In this document: positions 43,389 through 51,027 of the stretch, one piece after another
Numbering within the stretch: position 1 is the stretch's first letter
Layout of the letters: each line of letters opens with the position of its first letter
Source: Halobacillus fulvus
GTDB taxonomy: Bacteria; Bacillota; Bacilli; Bacillales; Halobacillaceae
Assembly: GCA_004078665.1 (NCBI GenBank)
Contig: SCFO01000002.1
Span: 310,001 to 374,000 of the forward strand
Reading direction: 5' to 3'
Length of the DNA: 64,000 nucleotides
Translations under genes and position numbers: made by a program
The notes under the pieces: model-generated
The model's input: the letters and a program-made list of their open reading frames with translations, nothing else
Databases searched by the model: none
What the model was told of the DNA's origin: nothing

Positions 43389-43931
43389 ATGAGTCAATCT
43401 TCCAAAAAAATGAAAGCAAGTGAGCGCAGAGAACATATTCTTTCACTGTTGAAGCATAAAGGTGAGCCGGTGACAGGAAGTTCTCTCGCTGAAGAAATGA
43501 ATGTGACAAGGCAAGTGATCGTAGGAGATGTTTCTTTACTGAAGGCCAGAAATGAACCGATTGTTGCGACAAGCCAAGGGTACATGTATATGCTGGATGT
43601 CAAAGATGAACTTCCTTTCACACAAACCATTGTCTGTCAGCATACAGCTGATCAGACAGAAGATGAGCTGAACATCCTTGTCGATCATGGTGTCCATGTT
43701 TTGGATGTAGTCGTCGAGCACCCGATTTACGGGGACTTAACAGCAAGAGTCGGAATTTCCAACCGACGTGATGTCAAGAAGTTCATCGATCAGGTTCAAT
43801 CAACGAATGCTTCTTTTTTGTTGGAATTGACAGGTGGGATTCATACGCACACCATTGCTTCAGACGATCAGGAAGCCATTAAGGAAGCCATTGAAGCTCT
43901 GGATCAGGTAGGAATTTTAATGAAAAATTGA
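43389..43931 (+). CDS. niaR: niacin-responsive repressor NiaR
   Basis: The 180-residue regulator has an N-terminal HTH_11 domain (EHILSLLKHKGEPVTGSSLA, then EEMNVTRQVIVGDVSLLKA) and a C-terminal 3H domain. Its three conserved histidines are in VDHGVHVLDVVVEHPIYG and LTGGIHTHTI. In Bacillaceae NiaR (YrxA) represses NAD synthesis and niacin uptake genes. The ATG at 43389 follows AAGGAG. No NAD genes adjoin it here. A terminator follows. Confidence 0.93.
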   Translation: MSQSSKKMKASERREHILSLLKHKGEPVTGSSLAEEMNVTRQVIVGDVSLLKARNEPIVATSQGYMYMLDVKDELPFTQTIVCQHTADQTEDELNILVDHGVHVLDVVVEHPIYGDLTARVGISNRRDVKKFIDQVQSTNASFLLELTGGIHTHTIASDDQEAIKEAIEALDQVGILMKN

Positions 43932-43944
43932 GGAATAAAGAATG

Positions 43945-43984
43945 AAAAAGAGGTATGCTTTTGATAAAGGCATATCTCTTTTTC
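43945..43984 (+). terminator. terminator of niaR
   Basis: AAAAAGAGGTATGC pairs with GCATATCTCTTTTT with one mismatch. Confidence 0.8.
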
Positions 43985-44054
43985 TGTCGCAAAGGTTGAA
44001 GATCTTTAAGAACAGGGAATAGTATGTTGTAAGAAGAAGGCAGGTGGTTACGTG

Positions 44055-45506
44055 ATGGATTTTATGGACTTTGTTCCGTATATTTTAACATTTATTTTAG
44101 GCTTGAACGTTCTATTAGCCTTAACGATTATCTTTTTGGAGCGTCGTGACGCAAGTGCGACATGGGCCTGGCTGATGGTTCTTTTATTCCTGCCGATTGC
44201 GGGTTTCTTATTGTATCTTATTTTTGGTCGGCGTTTAAGTAATAAAGAAATCTTTACGTGGGACAAAAAGAGCCGGTTAGGATTATTGGCTGCTGTTCAA
44301 GAGCAGCTCCAGGGCATCAAAGAGGACACGCTGAAAGTCCAGCATCCGACGATGATTCAATACGAAGACCTCATTTATATGCATTTAAAAAACAATGACG
44401 CACTTTTGTCGCAAAATAATGAAGTGGAAGTCTATACAGATGGTCAAAAGAAATTCCATGCCTTGATTGAAGATATTGAGAAAGCGGAACATCATGTTCA
44501 TCTGCTATATTATATTGTCAGGGAAGACAACTTGGGAAAACGACTGGCTGACGTTCTGATCCGTAAAGCGAAGCAAGGAGTGGAGGTCAAGCTTTTGTAT
44601 GATGACATGGGTTCACGCCTGCTAAGCCGGAAATTCATCCGTAGTATTGAAAAAGCAGGGGGAGAAGTCGATTCCTTTTTCCCTTCCCTCATCCCGAAGG
44701 TTAATTTGAAGATCAATTACCGGAACCATAGGAAGCTGGCAATCATAGACGGGAAAATCGGGTACATCGGCGGCTTTAACATAGGGGACGAATATTTAGG
44801 GTTCAATAAACGGTTTGGATACTGGCGTGATACGCATTTAAGAGTAGAAGGGGAAGCCGTCAACAATATGCAGACCCGGTTTATTCTTGACTGGAATCAG
44901 GCTTCACGGAAAGACATCATGTATGATGAGCACTATTATCAGGCTGAACCAAAAGGTGATGTCGGGATGCAAATCGTCTCGAGCGGCCCGGATTCAGAAT
45001 GGGAACAGATCAAGCATGGATATATGAAAATGATCATGGCGGCCAAAGATTATATATACATTCAGACTCCATATTTTATTCCGGATGACAGCTTACTCGA
45101 CGCGCTTCGTATTGCTGTCCTATCCGGAGTCGACGTTCGAATCATGATTCCGAATAAGCCGGACCATCCGTTTGTCTATTGGGCAACCTTCTCCAATGTC
45201 GGCGATCTACTGAAAGCAGGGGCCAACGTCTATATTTATCAAAAAGGCTTTCTTCATGCCAAAACCATCGTAGTAGATGGGAATATCGCTTCTGTCGGGA
45301 CAGCGAATATTGACGTGAGAAGCTTCCGTTTGAACTTTGAGGTCAATGCTTTTCTTTATCATCCAGAGACGGCAGGACTGCTTGCGGATCGTTTCCATGA
45401 AGATATGGAGGATTCAACGGAATTGAATTACAAGCTGTACCAGTCCAGATCGACATGGATCCGCTTCAAAGAAGCCATCTCCCGCCTTCTCTCACCGATT
45501 TTATAA
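44055..45506 (+). CDS. cls: cardiolipin synthase
   Basis: The 483-residue phospholipase-D superfamily enzyme joins two phosphatidylglycerols into cardiolipin at the membrane. Two N-terminal transmembrane segments (residues ~3-25 and 33-56) precede two HKD motifs: HRKLAIIDGKIGYIGG and HAKTIVVDGNIASVGTANID. The length is standard for the ClsA type. ATG at 44055 is 7 nt after GGCAGGTGG; the GTG just before is less favoured. Halophilic Bacillaceae raise cardiolipin under salt stress (general knowledge). Single gene. Confidence 0.94.
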   Translation: MDFMDFVPYILTFILGLNVLLALTIIFLERRDASATWAWLMVLLFLPIAGFLLYLIFGRRLSNKEIFTWDKKSRLGLLAAVQEQLQGIKEDTLKVQHPTMIQYEDLIYMHLKNNDALLSQNNEVEVYTDGQKKFHALIEDIEKAEHHVHLLYYIVREDNLGKRLADVLIRKAKQGVEVKLLYDDMGSRLLSRKFIRSIEKAGGEVDSFFPSLIPKVNLKINYRNHRKLAIIDGKIGYIGGFNIGDEYLGFNKRFGYWRDTHLRVEGEAVNNMQTRFILDWNQASRKDIMYDEHYYQAEPKGDVGMQIVSSGPDSEWEQIKHGYMKMIMAAKDYIYIQTPYFIPDDSLLDALRIAVLSGVDVRIMIPNKPDHPFVYWATFSNVGDLLKAGANVYIYQKGFLHAKTIVVDGNIASVGTANIDVRSFRLNFEVNAFLYHPETAGLLADRFHEDMEDSTELNYKLYQSRSTWIRFKEAISRLLSPIL

Positions 45507-45606
45507 GGTGCTAGGAGGTCCTAAACAAGAGAACGACAACCTATTTTCTATATGTGCAGCGATCATGTTAGCTTTGTTTACTAAATACTGAATGGAAAGA
45601 ATAGTG

Positions 45607-45775
45607 ACCGTTACTTTATGAAAGAATAGGGCGGGTGAGAAAACAGCTCGCTTTCCTGTGGGGATGGCGGTGAGCCTCCTCGAGCTTGCAGCTCTGTGGG
45701 GTCTCACCTGTCCATACATTCCCACGGGAGTCTCGCTGTTTTCTCACCCGCCCTGCTTTAAGTAATTGTAACGGT
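45607..45775 (-). repeat. dispersed fold-back element, copy E
   Basis: Ends ACCGTT and AACGGT. The inner arms GGGCGGGTGAGAAAACAGC and its exact complement (45629-45647, 45735-45753) form a perfect 19-bp stem. The interior on the minus strand has GCGAGACTCC, GGTGAGACCCC, GAGGAGGCTCACCGCC and AGGAAAGCGAGC, with GGTGAG/CTCACC replacing the GCTGAG/CTCAGC pair of other copies. 169 bp. Confidence 0.9.
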
Positions 45776-45852
45776 CTAAGTCATACTTGAATGCAGTAGT
45801 TGCAGATAAAATATAAAAGTTTCTAAGTTATTGCTAGTAATAGATTATAGCT

Positions 45853-46020
45853 TTTCCGTTTATGAATCTTGGCAAGGAGGTCCGGGAAATTGCGAGACTC
45901 CTATGGGAGGAAAGGGCAGGCTGAGATCCCGCAGGAGCTTGCGACGAGGAAGCTCAGCGGCCGCCCATGGAAAGCGAGTGATTTCCCGGACCTCCAACCA
46001 CTACCAATAGTAACGGAAAC
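45853..46020 (+). repeat. dispersed fold-back element, copy F
   Basis: Ends TTTCCGTT and AACGGAAAC. Inner arms GGAGGTCCGGGAAAT (45876-45890) and ATTTCCCGGACCTCC (45981-45995) pair perfectly. The interior has GCGAGACTCCTATGGGAGG, GGCTGAGATCCCGCAGGAGC, GACGAGGAAGCTCAGCG and CATGGAAAGCGAG. 168 bp, the clearest copy. Confidence 0.92.
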
Positions 46021-46043
46021 TTTGGTATTGAAAGTAAAATAGA

Positions 46044-46076
46044 AAAAGGCTGCCCTGGATGGTTGGGCAGCCTTTT
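46044..46076. terminator. terminator after the htr gene
   Basis: AAAAGGCTGCCC pairs with GGGCAGCCTTTT. About 80 bp lie between it and the htr stop codon. Confidence 0.8.
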
Positions 46077-46159
46077 CATTATTTTCAAGAGAGAGGTTAA
46101 AAGATTTTGTAAAGCTGTGGGGAGAAGGGGGATGGGAGTCCTTCTCCGCACGATTTATT

Positions 46160-47308
46160 CTATTGGGAGGAAAGCGTGAGTTCCGCTTTCATCGGTTCAC
46201 CATCACGGTAAACCGTCAGCTCAACGGTATCGCCATCTTCTGTTTGCTCATACAGATATTGACGTAACTCAATGAGCGATTCAATTTTTTCACCGTCAAT
46301 TTCAGTAATGACGTCATATTGCTGCAGACCTGCTTCCTGAGCTCCTGAACCTTGCTCTATCCCTCCGACGATGACACCACTGTTCACCTCAGGAGGAAGG
46401 TTCAGCTGTTGTTGCAGGGCACGTCCAGGCAATTGACTGACATCCTGCAGGGATACTCCCATGTAAGGACGTTTCACTTCTCCGGTCGTCTCTAGATCTT
46501 CGATGACAGGCTTAGCCACGTTCATCGGAATGGAGAAGCCGATTCCTTCTACTTCTGCTTTGGCAATTTTCATAGAGTTGATCCCTATGACTTCGCCTTG
46601 AAGGTTGACCAGCGCACCGCCGCTGTTTCCTGGGTTAATCGCAGCGTCGGTTTGAAGGACTTCTGTTTGCCAGTCAGGCTGGGAGTCACCGTTAATATCT
46701 ACAGGGATATTACGGTTTAAACCACTGACAATACCTTTCGTCGCTGATCCTGCGAATTCCATGCCTAGTGGGTTACCGATTGCAATGGCTGTTTGTCCGA
46801 CCTCTACGTCATTAGCGTCGGCTAAATCGGCAACTTTTTCGACATGCTCGCTATCTATTTGTAAAACGGCCAGGTCTGTTAACGGGTCACTACCTTTCAA
46901 CTCGGCTTCAACCGTTGTTCCATCACTCAAGATGACTTCTAAGGAGGATGCGCCTTCTATCACGTGATGGTTTGTGGCTACAAAGGCTTGATTGCCCTCT
47001 TCTTTATAAATGACCCCAGAACCAGTGCCGGCTTTTTGCGGACCTTGACGAGTGTCTTGAATATTACTTACTCCGACAACAGCTTGAGAAGCTTCATTGA
47101 TGGCCTGTGTCACTTCTTCTTGGTTTTTTCCAAGATTCAGCTCATTGGCCTGGGCTGTCGGCTCACTCGTGTTAATATCTATAGAAATACCTTTCCATTG
47201 GAAAAGGGTGGTCACAATAAATACGGCTACAATTGCCCCAAATACACTAAAGGCTAATCCAGAACGTTTATAACTGCGCTTCGGTTGTTTATTCTCATTA
47301 TTGAACAT
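46160..47308 (-). CDS. htrB: HtrA/HtrB-type membrane serine protease
   Basis: The 382-residue protein has a cytoplasmic N-terminus, one transmembrane segment (about 17-37) and an extracytoplasmic trypsin-like domain with the full triad: NHHVIEG (His), LTDLAVLQI (Asp) and NPGNSGGALV (Ser). A PDZ domain follows (about 280-380; GVIVGGIEQGSGAQEAGLQ). It degrades or refolds misfolded exported proteins. Divergent cssRS-like genes make this the htrB-cssRS arrangement of B. subtilis, rather than yyxA, which sits by walRK. Start at 47308 has AAAGGGG 12 nt upstream, rather far. Confidence 0.88.
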   Translation of the reverse strand: MFNNENKQPKRSYKRSGLAFSVFGAIVAVFIVTTLFQWKGISIDINTSEPTAQANELNLGKNQEEVTQAINEASQAVVGVSNIQDTRQGPQKAGTGSGVIYKEEGNQAFVATNHHVIEGASSLEVILSDGTTVEAELKGSDPLTDLAVLQIDSEHVEKVADLADANDVEVGQTAIAIGNPLGMEFAGSATKGIVSGLNRNIPVDINGDSQPDWQTEVLQTDAAINPGNSGGALVNLQGEVIGINSMKIAKAEVEGIGFSIPMNVAKPVIEDLETTGEVKRPYMGVSLQDVSQLPGRALQQQLNLPPEVNSGVIVGGIEQGSGAQEAGLQQYDVITEIDGEKIESLIELRQYLYEQTEDGDTVELTVYRDGEPMKAELTLSSQ

Positions 47309-47420
47309 GCTCAGTCGTAGCCCCTTTCTAGATAAAATCATACATGCAGAAGATTGCTATGTTTCGTTGCTTTCCTTTGTACAATTCTTATTCTACGGAT
47401 GATCTATGGAATGATTTCGG

Positions 47421-47446
47421 AGAAAATGTGGGAAAAGTGTGTAAAA
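47421..47446 (-). promoter_or_regulatory. three phased CssR-type repeats
   Basis: On the minus strand TTTTACACAC, TTTTCCCAC and TTTTCTCC begin at 47446, 47436 and 47426, exactly 10 bp apart. They resemble the TTTTCACA-like octamers described in B. subtilis htrA/htrB promoters. They lie between htr and cssR. Confidence 0.55.
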
Positions 47447-47497
47447 CGGGAACAAGATGAAAAAATATGAGAAAATAGCAGGCAAGAGGTGACGTTT

Positions 47498-48181
47498 ATG
47501 AAGCAAATGATTGGTTTGGTAGAAGACGATTCCAATATTAGAGATATTGTAGAAGGGTACTTAAAAAAAGAGGGCTACACCGTCAAAGCTTCAGAAACGG
47601 CGGAAGAAGCTTGGGAAGTGTTTGAAAACGAAGCGCCGGATTTGTGGGTGCTCGATATTATGCTTCCTGGGATGGACGGCTATGAGTTTTGTAAAAGGGT
47701 GCGTGAGTCTTCAGAAGTTCCGATCATTATCATCTCAGCAAAAGATGATGAAGTCGATAAAATTCTCGGCTTGGAACTGGGCGGAGATGACTACTTAACA
47801 AAGCCGTTCAGCCCACGTGAATTAGTAGCACGTGTCAAAAGACATTTGAAAAGGTGGCAGGCGATGAAGCCTGGCGAACCAGAGGAAGATAAAATAATGT
47901 CTGGAGAATTGGAATTAAGTGAATCCGAAAGAAGAGCTTATTTTCAAGGGGAAGAAGTGGAAGTGACGACAAAAGAGTTCGAAATGCTTAAAATACTGGC
48001 TTCTCAAGAAAATCGCGCGTTTTCAAGAGAAGAGCTCCTCGTCAAAGTATGGGGGGATGATTATTTCGGAAGTGACCGGGCGGTTGATGATTTGGTCAAG
48101 CGTTTGAGAAAGAAGATGAAGGACCTTCCGATTGAAACCGTGTGGGGGCACGGGTACAGGCTAAGGGATAAGACGTCATGA
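47498..48181 (+). CDS. cssR: CssR response regulator
   Basis: The 227-residue OmpR-type regulator has a receiver domain with the acidic pocket in GLVEDDSN, the phospho-Asp in DLWVLDIMLPGMDGYEF, and Lys in YLTKPFSPREL. A winged-helix DNA-binding domain follows. DLWVLDIMLP and the end VKVWGDDYFGSDRAVDDLVK are very close to B. subtilis CssR. It controls htr genes on secretion stress. ATG at 47498 follows AGAGGTGAC. It overlaps cssS by 4 nt. Confidence 0.88.
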   Translation: MKQMIGLVEDDSNIRDIVEGYLKKEGYTVKASETAEEAWEVFENEAPDLWVLDIMLPGMDGYEFCKRVRESSEVPIIIISAKDDEVDKILGLELGGDDYLTKPFSPRELVARVKRHLKRWQAMKPGEPEEDKIMSGELELSESERRAYFQGEEVEVTTKEFEMLKILASQENRAFSREELLVKVWGDDYFGSDRAVDDLVKRLRKKMKDLPIETVWGHGYRLRDKTS

Positions 48182-49503
48182 AGCTTCTTTACCAGTTGAA
48201 CGCAGCTTTTACCGCGTTAATTGTCGTGATTATGTCTATTGCTGCTTTTTTTATCTATTCGTTATTGATGGACATGCTGATCCAGGATGAACAGCGTCAA
48301 TTGAAGGCGAGAGCTGAACTGCTGATCAGCGTTCTTAATGACCGGGAAACCCGAAGTGACGAATTATCCCGATTGATCCAGGACCGTAACTATCCGATCT
48401 TATTATTCGAGCGATCCCAAAACACGGTGTTTTTCAGTACTGTACCTCCTGCAACAGCGGAGAACTGGATTTCAAATTATGATGAACTTGTGGATCAAGA
48501 AGTGTGGGAGGGGCAGAATGAACGCTATGTCGTCTATGACTTCCCTCTTTCCTCCCAAAGCAATGAAGTCCTCGTCATGGCGACTCCTTTAAATGATCTT
48601 CAGGCTGTTCAAACCGTTTTCGCATTGAGAATGATTTTTGTGTTTGTGATTGGACTGCTATTGGCGGTCATCATCAGTCATTTTTTGACGAGGCGATTAG
48701 TCACACCGTTGACCCGGCTGAAGCAGGAGGTCAAAAAAATCGAGAAGCGCCAGTTTGAGGATGTTCAACCCGTTAAGGCTTCCGGAGAAATTAAAGAGGT
48801 AGAGCAAAGCGTCCGCCATATGGCTGAGGAATTGGCACGCTATATCCACTCTCAAAAACAGTTTTTTCAAAACGCCTCACATGAACTGAAAACGCCTTTG
48901 CAATCGATTCAGGGATATGCAGAAGGTATCCGCGATGGGATCTTTGAAGGGGAAGCAGCAGAAAAAGGCTATAACGTCATGATTCAGGAAACAGAGCGGT
49001 TAAAGAAAATTGTGAATGAAATGATTCTGCTTGCCAAGCTCGACAGCAGCGCAGATATCTATCATCCATCCCACACGAATGTGACCGATTTGTTGACACA
49101 GGCGAAAGACAGGCTCCTCCCGCTGGCAAGAGATAAGGAAGTCGAGCTTGAGTTGGAAATCGCAGATACCTTCCACTCTTATGTCGATGAAGAACGAGTA
49201 CTTCAGGCGTTTATAAACATTATCAGCAATGGTATCCGTCATGCTCATCAAAAGCTTAGGATATCGTCAAATATTGAGGGGGAAGTCCTGACCATCCGCG
49301 TTCAAGATGATGGGGAGGGGATTCCGGAAGAATTACTTCCACAGCTTTTCGAACGTTTTATTAAAGGGAAAGGCGGGGAAACAGGTCTTGGACTTGCCAT
49401 TTCACGGGCTATTGTCGAACGGAGCGGAGGAACCATCCAGGCCTACAATAGAACGGATCAAAATGGCGCGATCTTTGAAATTCGCTTCCCTAAAATCGAT
49501 TGA
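48178..49503 (+). CDS. cssS: CssS sensor histidine kinase
   Basis: The 441-residue kinase has two transmembrane segments (about 8-31 and 154-176) enclosing an outside domain of ~120 residues, then a HAMP linker. The HisKA domain has its His in FFQNASHELKTPLQSIQGYAE without a gap, and the ATPase domain shows NIISNGIRHA, VQDDGEGIP, LFERFIKG and GETGLGLAI. It senses misfolded exported proteins and phosphorylates CssR. The 4-nt overlap with cssR shows coupling. Naming follows the neighbouring htr gene. Confidence 0.88.
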   Translation: MKLLYQLNAAFTALIVVIMSIAAFFIYSLLMDMLIQDEQRQLKARAELLISVLNDRETRSDELSRLIQDRNYPILLFERSQNTVFFSTVPPATAENWISNYDELVDQEVWEGQNERYVVYDFPLSSQSNEVLVMATPLNDLQAVQTVFALRMIFVFVIGLLLAVIISHFLTRRLVTPLTRLKQEVKKIEKRQFEDVQPVKASGEIKEVEQSVRHMAEELARYIHSQKQFFQNASHELKTPLQSIQGYAEGIRDGIFEGEAAEKGYNVMIQETERLKKIVNEMILLAKLDSSADIYHPSHTNVTDLLTQAKDRLLPLARDKEVELELEIADTFHSYVDEERVLQAFINIISNGIRHAHQKLRISSNIEGEVLTIRVQDDGEGIPEELLPQLFERFIKGKGGETGLGLAISRAIVERSGGTIQAYNRTDQNGAIFEIRFPKID

Positions 49504-49569
49504 GAAAGCTTCCTTCATGGTATAATAAGTAGCAGGGAACGATTCCATAAAGAAAGAGAGGCGAAACAA

Positions 49570-50091
49570 ATGGAAGCAAAACCTTGTATTCATTCATTAA
49601 CTGTAAAAAACTCACACGTATTACCACCTGACACAAACAGTCACGGCACCTTATTTGGTGGAAAACTGATGGCTTACATCGATGATGTCGCTGCCATCGC
49701 CTCTGTCAGACACTGCCGGAAGCCGGTTGTCACGGCCTCAACGGATTCTGTCGACTTTTTGCAACCGGTATTTGAAGGAGATACAATCTGTCTCGAAGCT
49801 TTCGTCACGTGGACACATAATACGTCTATGGAAGTATTCGTCAAGGCGATCACCGAGAACTTGTTAACAGGGGAACGGAAGGTTTGTGCAACGGCCTTCT
49901 TATCAATGGTAGCAGTGGACGAAAACAATGAACCGACACCAGTCCCACCTGTTTATCCAGAAACAGAAGAAGAAAAATGGCTTCACGAAGGAGCCGAACG
50001 TCGTCACGAATATCGCAAACAAAGACGTAAAGAATCGAAAGAACTAGCCCAAAAGTTTGGCGCTGACTTACCATGGATGCGTAAGCACTAA
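49570..50091 (+). CDS. ykhA: hotdog acyl-CoA thioesterase (YkhA-like)
   Basis: The 173-residue protein is a hotdog-fold acyl-CoA hydrolase of the YciA/BFIT group. Active-site block SHVLPPDTNSHGTLFGGKLM is followed by AYIDDVAAIAS, then TDSVDFLQPVFEGDTICLEA. The conserved Asn and Asp positions are present. A basic, glutamate-rich C-terminal tail (from ~130) is typical of the Bacillus YkhA relatives. It cleaves acyl-CoA esters in the cytosol. ATG follows AGAGAGGCG. Single gene with its own terminator. Confidence 0.9.
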   Translation: MEAKPCIHSLTVKNSHVLPPDTNSHGTLFGGKLMAYIDDVAAIASVRHCRKPVVTASTDSVDFLQPVFEGDTICLEAFVTWTHNTSMEVFVKAITENLLTGERKVCATAFLSMVAVDENNEPTPVPPVYPETEEEKWLHEGAERRHEYRKQRRKESKELAQKFGADLPWMRKH

Positions 50092-50094
50092 ACA

Positions 50095-50130
50095 AAAAAG
50101 CTCTACTGTCTTCAGGCAGTAGAGCTTTTT
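50095..50130 (+). terminator. terminator of ykhA
   Basis: AAAAAGCTCTACTG pairs with CAGTAGAGCTTTTT perfectly. Confidence 0.9.
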
Positions 50131-50152
50131 ACGTTCTTTCTAATTTTTTTAG

Positions 50153-50250
50153 GTGAGAGGAAGGTGGGGCAAAGCCTGAGGAAGCTCAGCGCCCGCTATG
50201 GAAAGCGAGTGATTTCCCAAACCTCTTCATACTCTTAATTATGATGGAAA
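50153..50250 (+). repeat. dispersed fold-back element, partial copy G
   Basis: The right half is clear: GAGGAAGCTCAGCGCCCGC, ATGGAAAGCGAGTGATTTCC, ACCTCTT, then a degenerate TGATGGAAAC end. The left arm survives only as GAGAGGAAGG. It lies between ykhA and the iron transporter. Confidence 0.75.
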
Positions 50251-50280
50251 CAAATACTGTTTTAATCGCAATCCAAAAGC

Positions 50281-50308
50281 AAAGCTGCCCTGTTGAACAG
50301 GCAGCTTT
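50281..50308 (-). terminator. terminator of the iron ABC operon
   Basis: AAAGCTGCC pairs with GGCAGCTTT between ykhA and the ATPase gene; T-rich on the minus side. Confidence 0.7.
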
Positions 50309-50312
50309 GTTT

Positions 50313-51026
50313 CTATTTCATATCCACTAATTCAAGCTTCGACTTTTCCTGACGCGTCGTACAAATCGACTCCCAGTCGTGCGCCGCCCCATCACGCATT
50401 GTAATGATCCGGTCCGCAATCGCTTTAGAGTCCTCGCGATCGTGTGTCACAAAAATCGACGTCGTCCCCGTACGTTTTATAATATCCTTCAACTCGCTAC
50501 GGATTTTAATTTGCAAATCAGCATCAAGGTTACTGAAAGGCTCATCAAGCAGCAGTAAGGCAGGCTTCGGTGCCAAGGCACGTGCAAGAGCGATCCGTTG
50601 CTGCTGGCCACCACTCAATTCGTGAGGGTATCGTTTGGAATACTTCGCCATATTCACAAGATCCAGCACTTCATTGGTCCGTTCCTTTTTCGCTTTTCTA
50701 CCATAACCTTTGAGTCCAAACTGAATGTTCTCTGCAACCGTCATATGTGGGAAGAGAGCATAGTCCTGAAAGACCATACCGATTCCTCTTTTTTCAGGTA
50801 AGACGAAACGCCGGTCATCGGTCATGACTTTTCCGGCAATAGAAATCTGACCTTTACTTGGCGTCTCTAATCCGCATAGTAGGCGAAGGATGGTGCTTTT
50901 TCCACTACCGCTTTCCCCAAGGATCGAGATGATTTCCCCTTTATCAATTTCTAAATCGAAGTTTTTAATAGTATCGTCTTTAGAGTTTCCGTAACAAAAG
51001 CAGAGGTCTTTGATTTGAATGAACAT
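50313..51026 (-). CDS. iron(III) ABC transporter ATPase
   Basis: The 237-residue ATPase has Walker A GESGSGKST, Q-loop FQDYALFPHM, signature LSGGQQQRIALARALA, Walker B LLLLDEPF and the switch His in VTHDRED. It is shorter than FbpC-type ATPases because it lacks the C-terminal TOBE domain. It energises the adjacent permease for ferric-iron import. One nt separates it from the permease stop, and its ribosome site AAAAGGAG lies inside the permease gene. Confidence 0.9.
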   Translation of the reverse strand: MFIQIKDLCFCYGNSKDDTIKNFDLEIDKGEIISILGESGSGKSTILRLLCGLETPSKGQISIAGKVMTDDRRFVLPEKRGIGMVFQDYALFPHMTVAENIQFGLKGYGRKAKKERTNEVLDLVNMAKYSKRYPHELSGGQQQRIALARALAPKPALLLLDEPFSNLDADLQIKIRSELKDIIKRTGTTSIFVTHDREDSKAIADRIITMRDGAAHDWESICTTRQEKSKLELVDMK

Positions 51027-51027
51027 A

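Larger units (their letters stand above)
45507..46159. other. 650-bp gap without a gene
   Basis: Between cls and the convergent htr gene lie two nearly full copies of the fold-back element in opposite orientation (45607-45775 and 45853-46020) and the htr terminator. No reading frame with a ribosome site was found. Confidence 0.75.

Noticed and set aside
46117-46152. Hairpin directly after the htr stop codon
   Set aside because: GGAGAAGG/CCTTCTCC pair, but there is no T-run; the hairpin at 46044-46076 is the better terminator.
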